A stretch of 57,497 nucleotides of DNA from DATLFA01 sp039934635 (GTDB taxonomy: Bacteria; Actinomycetota; Acidimicrobiia; Acidimicrobiales; WLNW01), in contig JBDTLT010000013.1 in the NCBI GenBank assembly GCA_039934635.1, forward strand, positions 1 to 57,497, read 5' to 3'. A model generated the notes under the pieces. It ran no database searches, was not told the origin of the DNA, and saw nothing but the letters and a program-made list of their open reading frames with translations. Every line of letters begins with the position of its first letter. Position 1 is the first letter of the stretch. A program made the translations under genes and the position numbers. Positions 48,083-57,012 of this stretch are shown in pieces.

Positions 48083-48649
48083 CTAACGGTCCGCGTTGAC
48101 CTCGGCATCGGACCGCGTCGGCCGCGACTCGACGGTCGACTGCGCCGGCGGCGTCGGCTCGGAAACGGTGATGAAAGGCGCTTCGGTCGGCGTCGGATCG
48201 ACCGGTTGGAGATCGCGCGCAATCTGGCGCGTCCAAGCCGCGGCACGAGCTTCGACGAACAGAGGCCACGCGGTCAGCACGGCGAGTAGCGAGAACGCGC
48301 CGAGCACGATCGAGCCGCGCAAAGGAGCGTGCAACATGTCGATGCCACCGATGCCGATGCCGGCCACTGCGCCGGCCAGAGTGAGCACCGGCCCGCTCGC
48401 CGAGTTGCGCATCAACGCGACAAACGCGGCAATGCTCACGGCGATACCGACGGTGCCGAGTGTCTGCACCCACGCGCGGTGCTCGGGGCAAAGTGAATCG
48501 CTGAACAGGATCACGCCGAGCGTCGAACCGAGGATCGTCGCCAACGACGCGAGATACCAAGGGCCGACGCCACCCGGCGGACGGCCAGGACCCTCGCGCT
48601 CGGTCCATGCGAGACGCTCTGTCGAGCGCCAACTCACCGATCTGCTCAT
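48083..48649 (-). CDS. Membrane protein, unknown
   Basis: I place the start at ATG 48647-48649 (188 residues); the frame stays open to 48697. Four hydrophobic segments occur in the middle (~32-50, 60-78, 86-104, 110-130). The C-terminal ~45 residues are Pro/Thr/Glu-rich and hydrophilic. No family recognised. It is 30 bp upstream of the DUF3592-like gene and in the same direction, so they are probably expressed together. Confidence 0.6.
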   Translation of the reverse strand: MSRSVSWRSTERLAWTEREGPGRPPGGVGPWYLASLATILGSTLGVILFSDSLCPEHRAWVQTLGTVGIAVSIAAFVALMRNSASGPVLTLAGAVAGIGIGGIDMLHAPLRGSIVLGAFSLLAVLTAWPLFVEARAAAWTRQIARDLQPVDPTPTEAPFITVSEPTPPAQSTVESRPTRSDAEVNADR

Positions 48650-49034
48650 AGTCCACCGCTTTCGCCGAAGGGGTTCGACCTCCCGCATGGTACCCAACCC
48701 GGCGGGGGGCGCAACCGCGATCGGCGGTCGGACGACGTTCCGCCTGCGAGCAGACGACCTACGCGCAGGAAGGCGAGCGCGTGTCGATGTGAACGGGCGG
48801 CGAGAAGACCATTACTCCGTCGATCACCCTGCCGTGTACCAAGACCTCGGTTGCATCGTCCGACGCGCAGCCAAAGACCTCGGCCCGTTGCGGCCAATGC
48901 TCGAGCGCCTCGGCAAGGGCGAGGAGTTCGAGCATCATTGCAGCACTCGCCTGGTCGTGTCGGCGCTCTGAGTCACGCTGATCTTCACCTCATTCCGTCG
49001 GCGACGGTGCTGGCGAATTGAGAACTACCGGCCT
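48650..49034. other. 385-bp stretch with no confident gene
   Basis: Short ORFs exist on both strands but none is convincing. The best is on the minus strand at 48759-48938 (59 codons, starting M-M-L-E-L-L-A-L-A-E-A-L-E and containing V-L-V-H-G-R-V-I-D-G). A plus-strand frame to 48971 overlaps it and could equally be a shadow. The region must hold the promoter of the gene starting at 48649 and the end of the thyX transcript. Confidence 0.4.
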
Positions 49035-49853
49035 TCAACCCGCCAGCGCGACGTGGCGCAGTTGCAGCCACCCCCGCAGGTTGCCCAGTTGGCGAGAATC
49101 GGTGGTCGGTGCCGGCGTGGCAACGTGTTCGAGGGGCGACGCGTGCGGTGGGTCGGCGCTCACGAACCGGTCGTAGAGTTTGAGATCTTCCTCGAGGTCG
49201 CGGCGGCCGTCCTGCGTGAGATACGACACCCTGCCACAGCGTGCGGCCGAGACGCGGCGCAATGTCTCGTGCGCGTGTGCGGCCTCGACGCGGTCATCTT
49301 CGGTGATGTACGGCAGGTGCCAGTCGCCGCTCGCTCGCGCGATCGGTGTCGATGCCTCGAACGCGTCACGCATCGCCTCGGCCGCGGCGCGGATCTCGGG
49401 TTGCGCGAGCGGTGAACACCGCTGGGTCCAAAAGCCGTCCCAGTCGGTGGCGCTCACGATCACCGTGTGCCACATGAACGGCTCCAACAATCTGTTTGCA
49501 ACCTGCTTGTGCACACCGAGTCGCAGCAGGTCTTGCGCCGCGGCAACCGCACTATCGCGCGCGGCCAACCACACGTGCTGCGCATTGGCGAGCGCGTCGC
49601 CTTCGAGGGGTGGACCGGCTTGCATGCCGGCGCGCTTTGACCCGTATTCGAGCGGCAGCGCCGGGTCTTCGAGCACCCGTTCGATTTGTTTCGCGATGGG
49701 GATGGCGCGGCTGGACGCGCTGTTGCGGGAGAACACGCGGTGGGTGTTCAACTCGGCCAATACGAACCGGTGCAGTCGCACTTCGAGGGTCGTCAGGCGG
49801 GTGCCGGATGGGCTGGTCGAGTCGGCGATCACGCGCGCGGCGGGGTGGCTCAC
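49035..49853 (-). CDS. thyX: FAD-dependent thymidylate synthase ThyX, divergent subclass
   Basis: The protein has 272 residues. The signature region reads L-N-T-H-R-V-F-S-R-N-S-A-S-S-R-A-I, corresponding to the ThyX motif R-H-R-x2-S-x-N-x2-S-x-R-Y but with Thr for the first Arg and A-I after the last Arg. R-D and H-K-Q-V-A-N-R-L-L-E-P-F match the second ThyX region that holds the flavin and dUMP. It would make dTMP from dUMP with methylene-THF and NAD(P)H. The variant motif recalls phage-type ThyX-like proteins as far as I recall. The gene upstream (start 50429) ends 40 bp before this start and is likely in the same transcript. Confidence 0.85.
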   Translation of the reverse strand: MSHPAARVIADSTSPSGTRLTTLEVRLHRFVLAELNTHRVFSRNSASSRAIPIAKQIERVLEDPALPLEYGSKRAGMQAGPPLEGDALANAQHVWLAARDSAVAAAQDLLRLGVHKQVANRLLEPFMWHTVIVSATDWDGFWTQRCSPLAQPEIRAAAEAMRDAFEASTPIARASGDWHLPYITEDDRVEAAHAHETLRRVSAARCGRVSYLTQDGRRDLEEDLKLYDRFVSADPPHASPLEHVATPAPTTDSRQLGNLRGWLQLRHVALAG

Positions 49854-49892
49854 TCGTCCAGTGTCTCGCGAATCGGCCCTGATCTCGCGGAT

Positions 49893-50429
49893 CTACAGCC
49901 AGCCCGCCCGGGCGCTGTCCAGGGCGTCGGCCTGCGGCGGGTGGGCGAGTTGGCCCGCGTGGATGCGGTCGAGCAGCCGGCGGACGGCGTCGAGGATCTC
50001 GGGCACGGCCTCGCGCAGGGCCTCGGCGTCGGCCGGGCTGATCTCGACCCCGGCACGGGCTTCGGCCAGCCGGGCCGGGAGGTCGGACAAATGGGCGCCG
50101 ACCCAGCTGAGCGGGTCGGCCGAGAGCTCGGGAACAAAATGGCGCTTGCTGGGTTCCCAGCCGTTGAACGCAGGGTGGTGGTGCGTGCGATCGAAGCTGC
50201 CGTGCGGCCCGGCCACCGACTCGAGCAAGTCGGCGCGCCAGATCGGGCGGTCGACGCCGATCGGTTGCGCGGAATAGATCGAACCCTTGAGGTCGCCGCG
50301 GTCGAGCATGCGCACCTCGAGACGAACACCACGCTCGGCACCTTCTTGGCCCGGGCTCGGGTTCGGGTCGAGGAAATACAAGTCGCTCACCACTACGCCG
50401 ATTTGCTCGAATCCAAACGCATAGAGCAT
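49893..50429 (-). CDS. Conserved-looking protein, unknown
   Basis: I place the start at ATG 50427-50429 (178 residues), giving M-L-Y-A-F-G-F-E-Q-I-G-V-V-V-S-D-L-Y. The frame stays open upstream, but that part overlaps the promoter and start of the divergent kdpD-like gene. Features: V-R-L-E-V-R-M-L-D-R-G, I-Y-S-A-Q-P-I-G-V-D-R-P-I-W-R, and a His cluster D-R-T-H-H-H-P-A-F. The C-terminal half is helical with repeated acidic-Leu heptads. No family recognised. It is probably co-transcribed with thyX. Confidence 0.6.
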   Translation of the reverse strand: MLYAFGFEQIGVVVSDLYFLDPNPSPGQEGAERGVRLEVRMLDRGDLKGSIYSAQPIGVDRPIWRADLLESVAGPHGSFDRTHHHPAFNGWEPSKRHFVPELSADPLSWVGAHLSDLPARLAEARAGVEISPADAEALREAVPEILDAVRRLLDRIHAGQLAHPPQADALDSARAGWL

Positions 50430-50491
50430 GGCGCACCTTACATCCCGGACGTCGTCCTCGACCCGTTGATTGTCGCGATACCGTGACGCGG

Positions 50492-53032
50492 ATGGCGAGA
50501 GGCGTGCTACGGGTCTATCTCGGCGCGGCACCGGGCGTCGGTAAGACATACGCCATGCTGGACGAAGGCTGGCGGCGCAAGCAGCGCGGTACCGACGTCG
50601 TCATCGGTTTCCTCGAAGCGCACGATCGGCCCAACACGATCGCCCAGATTAGGGACCTCGAGACCGTGCCGCGGCGAGTCATCGAATACCGCGGCGCAGT
50701 ATTCGAAGAAATGGACGTCGACGCGCTGCTCGCACGACGTCCGCGTCTCGCGATTGTCGACGAGCTCGCGCACACGAATGCGCCCGGGTCGCGCAATGAG
50801 AAGCGGTGGCAGGACATCGAAGAGCTACTCGACGCGGGTATCAGTGTCATCTCGACCACGAATGTTCAACACCTCGAATCGTTGAGCGACGTCGTCGCGA
50901 GGATCACCGGCACGGCTCAGCAGGAGACCGTTCCCGACGCATTCGTGAGGTCGGCCGACCAGATCGAACTGGTCGACATGAGCCCCGAAGCGCTTCGTCG
51001 CCGCATGGCGCACGGCAACGTGTATCCCGCCGAGCGTATCGATGCGGCACTCGCCAACTTCTTTCGTCCGGGCAACCTCGGTGCGCTTCGCGAGCTCGCG
51101 CTGTTGTGGGTGGCCGATCGCGTCGAAGATGCGCTACAGCAATATCTCGACGATCAAGGCGTCTCCGCGACTTGGGAGACGCGTGAGCGCGTTGTGGTGG
51201 CGATGACGGGGGCACCGAGCGGTGATGTGCTGATACGCCGAGCCGCCCGCATGGCGGCGCGTACCAAAGGCGAGCTGCGCGGGGTGCGCGTGGTGGTCGG
51301 TGACGGACTCGCACCCACTGGCGACGACGATCATCTCGCCGCTCAACGCAGACTGTTGAAAGAGCTCGGCGGTACCTACCACGAGATCGTGGGCGACGAC
51401 ATCGCAGTGACCCTCGTCGACTTCGCCCGCGCCGAGCGGGGTACACAGTTGATACTCGGCGCCACGCAGCGCAGCCGCTGGCAAGAGCTGACCAATGGCT
51501 CGGTCATCGGCCGGGTCTTGCGTATTGCCGGCCCGCTCGACGTCCACGTCATCGCAACAGGATCCCTACCGACATATCGCGGGTTGGTGCGCCGGTCGCG
51601 TTCACCGTTGCCGTCGCATCGGCGCGTCGTGGCGTGGGCGCTGCTGGTCATGGGGGCGCCTGCCCTCACGGCGCTGCTGTTGCCGTTTCGTGAGGACATC
51701 GAGCTGTCGACGGTGCTCCTGGCATTCCTTGCTTTGGCAGTCGCGGTCGCGGCATTCGGTGGGCTGCTCGTCGGCGCAGTTGCCGGCATCGTCGGGTTCG
51801 CGTTGTCCGACTTCTTCTTCGTCGCACCTTACGAGCATGTCTTGGTGCGCGATCGTGAGGTTCTGTTCGCCCTTGTCTTCTTCGTTGCCGTTGTGTTGAC
51901 GGTGGCCGTCTTCGGGGATCGCGTGGGACAGCTGCACTGGCAAGCGCAGCGCTCGCGCGCGCAGGTTGCGGCGTTGGCGCGTTCGACGGCTGATCTCGTC
52001 GCGGCCAACGATCCATTACCCCGGCTGGTGGATCACGTTCGTTCATCACTCGGTCTCGAGTGCGTAGCCGTGTTGGTGAGTGAAGGCTCTGGGTGGTCAG
52101 CGCTGGCTGCGTCGGGCCAACCGATTCCGACCACACCTGAGGATGGCAGCAGCATTCCGCTCGACACCCTCGACTCGAGCCGCCGTCATGCGCTTGTCGT
52201 CCGTGGTCCGCTCACTGCGGACGACCACGAGACGCTGCGGGCGATCGCCGACCAGATCACCGTGGCCATCGACTCGCGTACCCTCGCCGCGCAGGTCGAT
52301 CGAGCCGAAAGCCTCCAAGACGTCGATGCTGTTCGTACCGCGCTCTTGCAGGCGGTGTCGCACGATCTGCGCAGCCCCCTGGCGGCGATCAAGGCCTACG
52401 TTTCTGGCCTGCGGCAGACCGACGTCGAATGGAGCGCGGAGCAACTCGTAGAGGTGCATGCGGCAATCGACGCGGAGTGCGATCGCCTCAATCGACTCGT
52501 GGGCAACTTGCTCGACGCGGGGCGGTTGGAGGTCGGTGCGCTCGCGGTGGCGCTGCGGCCGACAGCCGTCGAAGAACCGATCGTCGCCGCGGCTGCACCG
52601 TTGCCGCCCGATCGCGTGGTGGTCGAGATCCCCGAAGGCATCCCACTGGTGCTCACCGATCCGACGTTGATCGAGCGCGCGCTCGCCAACCTGTTGACGA
52701 ATGCGGACCGGCACAGCCCGCCGTCCACGCCCGTCGTCGTCAACGCGCAGTTGGTCGGAGATCGTGTGCACATCCGGGTGGTCGACCGCGGGCCCGGCAT
52801 TCCCGAAGATCAGCGCGAGGCCGTGTTCCAACCGTTCCAACGATTGCACGACCGAACGTCACAGGGCACCGGTCTCGGGTTGGCCATCGCGCGCGGTTTC
52901 GTCGACGCGGTCAACGGCACGCTTTCGCTCGACGACACACCCGGCGGTGGTCTCACCGCCACAATCACGTTGCCACTCGCGGAGACGCCCGCGCCCGCGA
53001 CTGATGCGACACTCGAAAAGTCGGCGCCGTGA
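50492..53032 (+). CDS. kdpD: Second KdpD-type sensor histidine kinase
   Basis: The protein has 846 residues from ATG 50492, the position equal to the start of the first KdpD (GTG 50483 is in frame). Layout is the same: P-loop G-A-A-P-G-V-G-K-T, H-T-N-A-P-G-S, Usp-like domain, four helices with DUF4118, GAF-like domain, H-box S-H-D-L-R-S-P-L (H624), N-box L-L-T-N-A-D-R-H-S, G-P-G-I and G-T-G-L-G-L-A-I. It is clearly diverged from KdpD at 38775 (different loop lengths, a Ser for Thr in the H-box), so it is not an assembly copy. No kdpFABC genes are next to it. Confidence 0.93.
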   Translation: MARGVLRVYLGAAPGVGKTYAMLDEGWRRKQRGTDVVIGFLEAHDRPNTIAQIRDLETVPRRVIEYRGAVFEEMDVDALLARRPRLAIVDELAHTNAPGSRNEKRWQDIEELLDAGISVISTTNVQHLESLSDVVARITGTAQQETVPDAFVRSADQIELVDMSPEALRRRMAHGNVYPAERIDAALANFFRPGNLGALRELALLWVADRVEDALQQYLDDQGVSATWETRERVVVAMTGAPSGDVLIRRAARMAARTKGELRGVRVVVGDGLAPTGDDDHLAAQRRLLKELGGTYHEIVGDDIAVTLVDFARAERGTQLILGATQRSRWQELTNGSVIGRVLRIAGPLDVHVIATGSLPTYRGLVRRSRSPLPSHRRVVAWALLVMGAPALTALLLPFREDIELSTVLLAFLALAVAVAAFGGLLVGAVAGIVGFALSDFFFVAPYEHVLVRDREVLFALVFFVAVVLTVAVFGDRVGQLHWQAQRSRAQVAALARSTADLVAANDPLPRLVDHVRSSLGLECVAVLVSEGSGWSALAASGQPIPTTPEDGSSIPLDTLDSSRRHALVVRGPLTADDHETLRAIADQITVAIDSRTLAAQVDRAESLQDVDAVRTALLQAVSHDLRSPLAAIKAYVSGLRQTDVEWSAEQLVEVHAAIDAECDRLNRLVGNLLDAGRLEVGALAVALRPTAVEEPIVAAAAPLPPDRVVVEIPEGIPLVLTDPTLIERALANLLTNADRHSPPSTPVVVNAQLVGDRVHIRVVDRGPGIPEDQREAVFQPFQRLHDRTSQGTGLGLAIARGFVDAVNGTLSLDDTPGGGLTATITLPLAETPAPATDATLEKSAP

Positions 53033-53748
53033 CGCGTGTACTGGTGGTCGACGACGAGCCCCAGATCCGGCGGGCGCTCTTGTTGAATTTGAAAGCGCGC
53101 GGATACGACGTGCTCGAGGCCGCGACCGGTGAGGCCGCCGTGCAGGCGACCGCCAGCGAGCACCCCGATCTCGTGTTGCTCGACCTGGGTTTGCCCGGAA
53201 TGAGCGGGCTCGACGTCATCATCGCTCTTCGGGGTTGGACTCAGGTGCCGATCATCGTGCTCACCGTGCGCGATGACGAGCGGGCCAAGGTGTCGGCCTT
53301 CGACGCCGGCGCGGACGACTACGTCACCAAGCCATTCGGCATGGATGAGTTGTTGGCGCGCTTACGCGCCGCGCTGCGGCGCTCGAGTCCCGGTGTGCAG
53401 GTCGCGACCGTCGAGACCGCGGCGTGGACCCTCGACCGCTCGGCGCACACCGTCGTGGGCAAGAGCGACGACGAACTGATCCGGCTGACTCCGACCGAAT
53501 GGGCGATTGCCGAATACCTCACTCGCTATCCGCGCCGACTCGTGACCCAACGCCAACTCGTCGACGCCGTCTGGGGGCCCACTTACGAACCCGATGCCAA
53601 TTTGTTGCGCGTCCATCTCGCGCACATCCGGCGCAAGCTCGAGCCCGACGCGAGTCGACCTCGTTACTTCATCACCGAACCAGGGGTCGGCTATCGCTTC
53701 GAGCCCGACGGCGCGCCGAGCACCGATGACGGCGCCGGCGCTACTTGA
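53029..53748 (+). CDS. kdpE: Second KdpE-type response regulator
   Basis: An OmpR/PhoB-type regulator of 239 residues. It starts with GTG 53029, overlapping kdpD2 by 4 bp. Receiver: V-D-D-E-P-Q, phospho-acceptor D52 (L-L-D-L-G-L-P-G), V-L-T-V-R, K-P-F-G. Winged helix: L-T-P-T-E-W-A-I-A-E-Y-L, Q-R-Q-L-V-D-A-V-W-G, L-L-R-V-H-L-A-H-I-R-R-K-L. Its recognition helix differs from KdpE1 (L-L-R-V-H-L-A-H versus Y-L-R-V-H-M-T-H), so the DNA targets could be shared or different. The last 8 bp overlap the convergent LLM gene. Confidence 0.93.
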   Translation: MTRVLVVDDEPQIRRALLLNLKARGYDVLEAATGEAAVQATASEHPDLVLLDLGLPGMSGLDVIIALRGWTQVPIIVLTVRDDERAKVSAFDAGADDYVTKPFGMDELLARLRAALRRSSPGVQVATVETAAWTLDRSAHTVVGKSDDELIRLTPTEWAIAEYLTRYPRRLVTQRQLVDAVWGPTYEPDANLLRVHLAHIRRKLEPDASRPRYFITEPGVGYRFEPDGAPSTDDGAGAT

Positions 53749-54715
53749 GCGCGGGCATGACGTATTTGCCCACGAGCCGCAAGCTCTCCCACGCGAACTC
53801 GGGTGGACACCCGCCGCATAGAGGATGCAAGAGCAACGGCACGCCGGTCTTCACCTGCGCGATCGCCTGGTCGGGCGTGAGAATGCGGTAGGCACCGTTC
53901 TCGGCGCGCATCTCTGCGACGGAGATCGATTCGGATCGACTCGCGGCAGCGGTGTTGTCACCCATCCACGCACGGTACGTGTTGGCGTCGTGGAGAATGT
54001 GAGGGCCGATCTTGGCCCACGCGTCGTCGAGATCTTCCGCGACGAACACGCTCGTGGGTGTGTTGCGATCGGGGATGAGTGCGTTGCCCGGTTCGCGGCC
54101 CGCATCGCGCGCGGCCTGCTGGTAGGCCTCGAGCAGGCCCTCGGTGTCGCCCTCGGCGAACATGTCGAGCCCCATACGGCCGGCGCGCCGCGCCGCCGCG
54201 AGGCTGTGACCGCCATAAGTGAGTCGGGGCCCACCGGGAGTGAGCGCAGGTGGTGTCACCTTGACCACACGGCCTTGGTACTCGAATTCTTCACCCCGCA
54301 ACGCCCGCTGCAGCGCGGCGAGCTTGCCGTCGATCACCTTGCCGCGATCGGACATCGCGATGCCGAACATCGCGTACTCTTCAGGCCGGTACCCCAGCCC
54401 GATGACGTGCGATACCCGTCCGCCGCTGACGATGTCGAGCACGATCATGTCTTCGGCGAGCTTGATCGGATCGTAGAAGTTGAGCAACAGCGCGCCCACG
54501 ACGATCGGCAACTGCTTGGTGCGCGCCGCGATGGCGCTCGCCAGTATCAGAGGCGACGGTATATAGCCGTCGGCCGAAGTGTGATGTTCGCTGATGAGCG
54601 CGGACAGGCAGCCGTGCGCTTCGCCCCATTCGGCCATCTCGATGGCGGCCTTGTAAAGGTCGCTCGTCGAAACGCCGCCGACGGGTGCTCGCATGTCGAA
54701 ACGCAAGGTGAACAT
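53741..54715 (-). CDS. LLM-class (luciferase-like) flavin/F420-dependent oxidoreductase
   Basis: A TIM-barrel protein of 324 residues from ATG 54713-54715. The luciferase-like pattern includes R-F-D-M-R at the first strand, A-L-I-S-E-H-H-T-S-A-D-G, L-P-I-V-V-G-A-L-L-L, A-E-D-M-I-V-L-D-I-V-S-G-G-R, and G-L-G-Y-R-P-E-E-Y. In this group the cofactor is FMN or F420; actinobacterial context favours F420, but I cannot prove it. It is the last gene of a minus-strand catabolic group with a P450, amidohydrolase and MBL hydrolase. Confidence 0.88.
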   Translation of the reverse strand: MFTLRFDMRAPVGGVSTSDLYKAAIEMAEWGEAHGCLSALISEHHTSADGYIPSPLILASAIAARTKQLPIVVGALLLNFYDPIKLAEDMIVLDIVSGGRVSHVIGLGYRPEEYAMFGIAMSDRGKVIDGKLAALQRALRGEEFEYQGRVVKVTPPALTPGGPRLTYGGHSLAAARRAGRMGLDMFAEGDTEGLLEAYQQAARDAGREPGNALIPDRNTPTSVFVAEDLDDAWAKIGPHILHDANTYRAWMGDNTAAASRSESISVAEMRAENGAYRILTPDQAIAQVKTGVPLLLHPLCGGCPPEFAWESLRLVGKYVMPALK

Positions 54716-54752
54716 GTCACGTACTTTCTGGTGAGGTTTTGGATGTTGGAAT

Positions 54753-55940
54753 CTAGAAGACGACGTCGACGCGTGTCGGCCCACGCATCATGAAGAACTG
54801 CACGCGCTCATATTGGTAACTGTCGGCGAGACGCATCGACGGGATGCGGTCGAGTACGGCGTCGAGCGCGGCGACTGCCTCGAGCCGCGCCAGCGCGGCG
54901 CCGACGCAGAGGTGGATACCGAAGCCGAAGCCGAAATGCTTGTGCCGCAGATCATCGCCGCGATCGAGCGAGAACGTGTCGGGGTCATTGAACACTTCTT
55001 CGTCGCGATTGGCCGAGGCGTAACCGAGAGCGACGACCGAATTGGCCGGTATGTCGACATCGCGGAGACAGACGTCGGCGTTGGGCACGCGGAACAAGAC
55101 CTGTACCGGACCGCTGATGCGCAGAGTCTCTTCGACGGCGATCGGCACGAGGCTGCGGTCGTCGCGAACTCGTTCGTACGCGCCGGGCGTATTACAGAGG
55201 TTGTAGAACAAGTTGCCTATGAGGTGCGTAGTGGTCTCGGTGCCTCCGACGATCATGTCCTTCGTCAGATGGACGAGAATCTTGTCCTCGGACAAATGGT
55301 TGCCATCGTCATCGACGGACTCGACGAGATCGGTCAGCAGATCTTTGGGGCGGTTGCTCGACGCGCGCCGCTCACGGATGAGCGCACGCGTTGCCGCATC
55401 GAAGTCGTCGACGCGCTGTGACGCTGCCAAGACAACCGCTGGGTCGGGATCGGTGCGAGCCATGTAGTCGTCTGAGTAACGACGGAACTGTGCGTGATAC
55501 TCGGCCGGCAAGCCGGTGAGCGGGCCGATCACCGCACCCGGCAATGGCACACCGAGATCGGCAATCATGTCGGCATGCCCGCGGTCGGCGAAGCGGTCGA
55601 CGATCTCGGCACAAACCTGCCGCACGGCCGGCTCGAGCGCGCGCACCTTGGGCGGGCTCATCACCGACGCCAAGATCTTGCGGATTCGGGTGTGTTGTGG
55701 CGGATTGGTCTCGCCGAGGTTGAGCTGATCGTCGGTGCGCGTGTCGATGTCGAGCGGGATGAAGCGACCTTGCTCGAACGTCGACGGAGCGCGGCAGATG
55801 TCGATGATGTCTTTGTGGCGGGCCACGTAGAAGACGCCCGGCATCACCTCTTTGACCGGTGCCTCGTGCCGCAGCGCGGTGAGCGTCGGCAATTGATCGT
55901 CGACGACCTGCGGGTCGAAGAGATTGAACTCGATGGTCAT
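54753..55940 (-). CDS. Cytochrome P450
   Basis: The protein has 395 residues, the usual bacterial length, with ATG 55938-55940 after GGGAG. Heme-binding loop: F-G-F-G-F-G-I-H-L-C-V-G-A-A-L-A-R-L-E with the ligand Cys. I-helix: V-G-G-T-E-T-T-T. K-helix ExxR: E-E-T-L-R. H-T-R-I-R-K-I-L-A lies in the C-helix region. It is soluble and needs a ferredoxin partner not found here. Substrate unknown; with the neighbours it may hydroxylate a sterol-, terpene- or aromatic-type compound. Spacing is 10 bp to the amidohydrolase. Confidence 0.94.
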   Translation of the reverse strand: MTIEFNLFDPQVVDDQLPTLTALRHEAPVKEVMPGVFYVARHKDIIDICRAPSTFEQGRFIPLDIDTRTDDQLNLGETNPPQHTRIRKILASVMSPPKVRALEPAVRQVCAEIVDRFADRGHADMIADLGVPLPGAVIGPLTGLPAEYHAQFRRYSDDYMARTDPDPAVVLAASQRVDDFDAATRALIRERRASSNRPKDLLTDLVESVDDDGNHLSEDKILVHLTKDMIVGGTETTTHLIGNLFYNLCNTPGAYERVRDDRSLVPIAVEETLRISGPVQVLFRVPNADVCLRDVDIPANSVVALGYASANRDEEVFNDPDTFSLDRGDDLRHKHFGFGFGIHLCVGAALARLEAVAALDAVLDRIPSMRLADSYQYERVQFFMMRGPTRVDVVF

Positions 55941-55950
55941 GCGATCTCCC

Positions 55951-57012
55951 TCATAGTCGCCAGACGTGCGCGGCGTTGTCACACACGATCTGTCGTCGTT
56001 CGGTATCCGGTACGCCGGTGAACTGTTTGTCGATCGCCGCTCGCGAATTCGGCCACGTCGTCGGGGGATGTGGATAGTCGCTCGCCCACATGATGTTGGT
56101 GACGCCGAGGCGATCGCGCAGCAATTGAACGCTGCGGGGCTCTTCCATGAACGTGAGGAACATGTTGCGCCGGAAGTACGCGCTCGGCACCTCGGAGATG
56201 GCCGGGTAGTCGTAGCGCTGGCGCTGCGCCATGTCGTCGATGGCGTCGAGCCACCACGCAACCCATCCGAGACCGGGTTCGACGAAGACCACCTTGAGGT
56301 CGGGAAAACGCTCGAAGACGCCGCCGAGGATCCACATCCCCATGGCCTCTGCCGACGAGAGTGCGATCAACGGAACCAGAAGAGCGCGCTGCGGCGTCGG
56401 GTCGCGGGTAGCAAGGTTGTCGAACTGGGCGTTCATGCCGGTATGGCAACAGATCGGCAGCCCGGTCTCTTGCACGGCGGCCCAGAGCGAGTCGTAGCGG
56501 GCATCGCAGTAGTCGGGCTGACCCAACTCGACCGGGAAAACCGGCAACTGCAACGACTTGCCACCGAACGACGCAACCCGTCGGACCTCGCTGATGGCGA
56601 AATCGATGTCGTGGATCGGGATTTGGTACGACACGATCAGTCGCGACGGATCTACCGAAGCGTACGCCTGCAACGTGTCGTTGAATGCCCGCGTCGCGTC
56701 GGTGCCGCCCTCGCGCATGAGATACAAGAAGCGGAACGCGCTGACTTCGCAGTAGACGACTTCGGCCGAGAGCCCGTCGAGGTCCATGTCATCGAGGTGG
56801 GCCGCCGCCTCCCAATGACCGGGACGAAACCAATGGTCACCGAGATTCGAATGTTGTTTCGCCGCTGCGACCTTGGCTTCGTGTCGAGCCGCGGCCTCGT
56901 CGTAGGCATCGTGAAGCCGTGAGGCGAGATGCTCTTTCACCTGTTCGTGACGAAGCGCGACGTGAGAGTCGGCGGAAATCAAGCGTTCGGCCGCGGTCAC
57001 GGCACGACCCAT
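55951..57012 (-). CDS. Amidohydrolase (PF04909, ACMSD-like fold)
   Basis: The protein has 353 residues from ATG 57010-57012; a GTG at 56998-57000 overlapping the upstream stop as GTGA is also plausible. Metal-site motifs: L-I-S-A-D-S-H-V at the N-terminus, I-C-C-H-T-G, and W-A-S-D-Y-P-H-P near the end, then the final N-A-A-H-V-W-R-L. The family hydrolyses or decarboxylates small carbon-ring or acid substrates. It overlaps or adjoins an MBL hydrolase gene, so the two probably work on successive intermediates. It belongs to the same family as the decayed remnant at 558-840. Confidence 0.9.
   Translation of the reverse strand: MGRAVTAAERLISADSHVALRHEQVKEHLASRLHDAYDEAAARHEAKVAAAKQHSNLGDHWFRPGHWEAAAHLDDMDLDGLSAEVVYCEVSAFRFLYLMREGGTDATRAFNDTLQAYASVDPSRLIVSYQIPIHDIDFAISEVRRVASFGGKSLQLPVFPVELGQPDYCDARYDSLWAAVQETGLPICCHTGMNAQFDNLATRDPTPQRALLVPLIALSSAEAMGMWILGGVFERFPDLKVVFVEPGLGWVAWWLDAIDDMAQRQRYDYPAISEVPSAYFRRNMFLTFMEEPRSVQLLRDRLGVTNIMWASDYPHPPTTWPNSRAAIDKQFTGVPDTERRQIVCDNAAHVWRL

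Noticed and set aside
48759..48938. Small minus-strand ORF with V-L-V-H-G-R-V-I-D-G
   Set aside because: It looks slightly like an amidohydrolase start but overlaps an equally open plus-strand frame and lacks a ribosome-binding site; not listed as a gene.
50492..53748. Second kdpDE as an assembly duplication
   Set aside because: Protein sequences differ widely in loops, H-box and C-terminus, and DNA flanks are unrelated, so it is a true paralogue.
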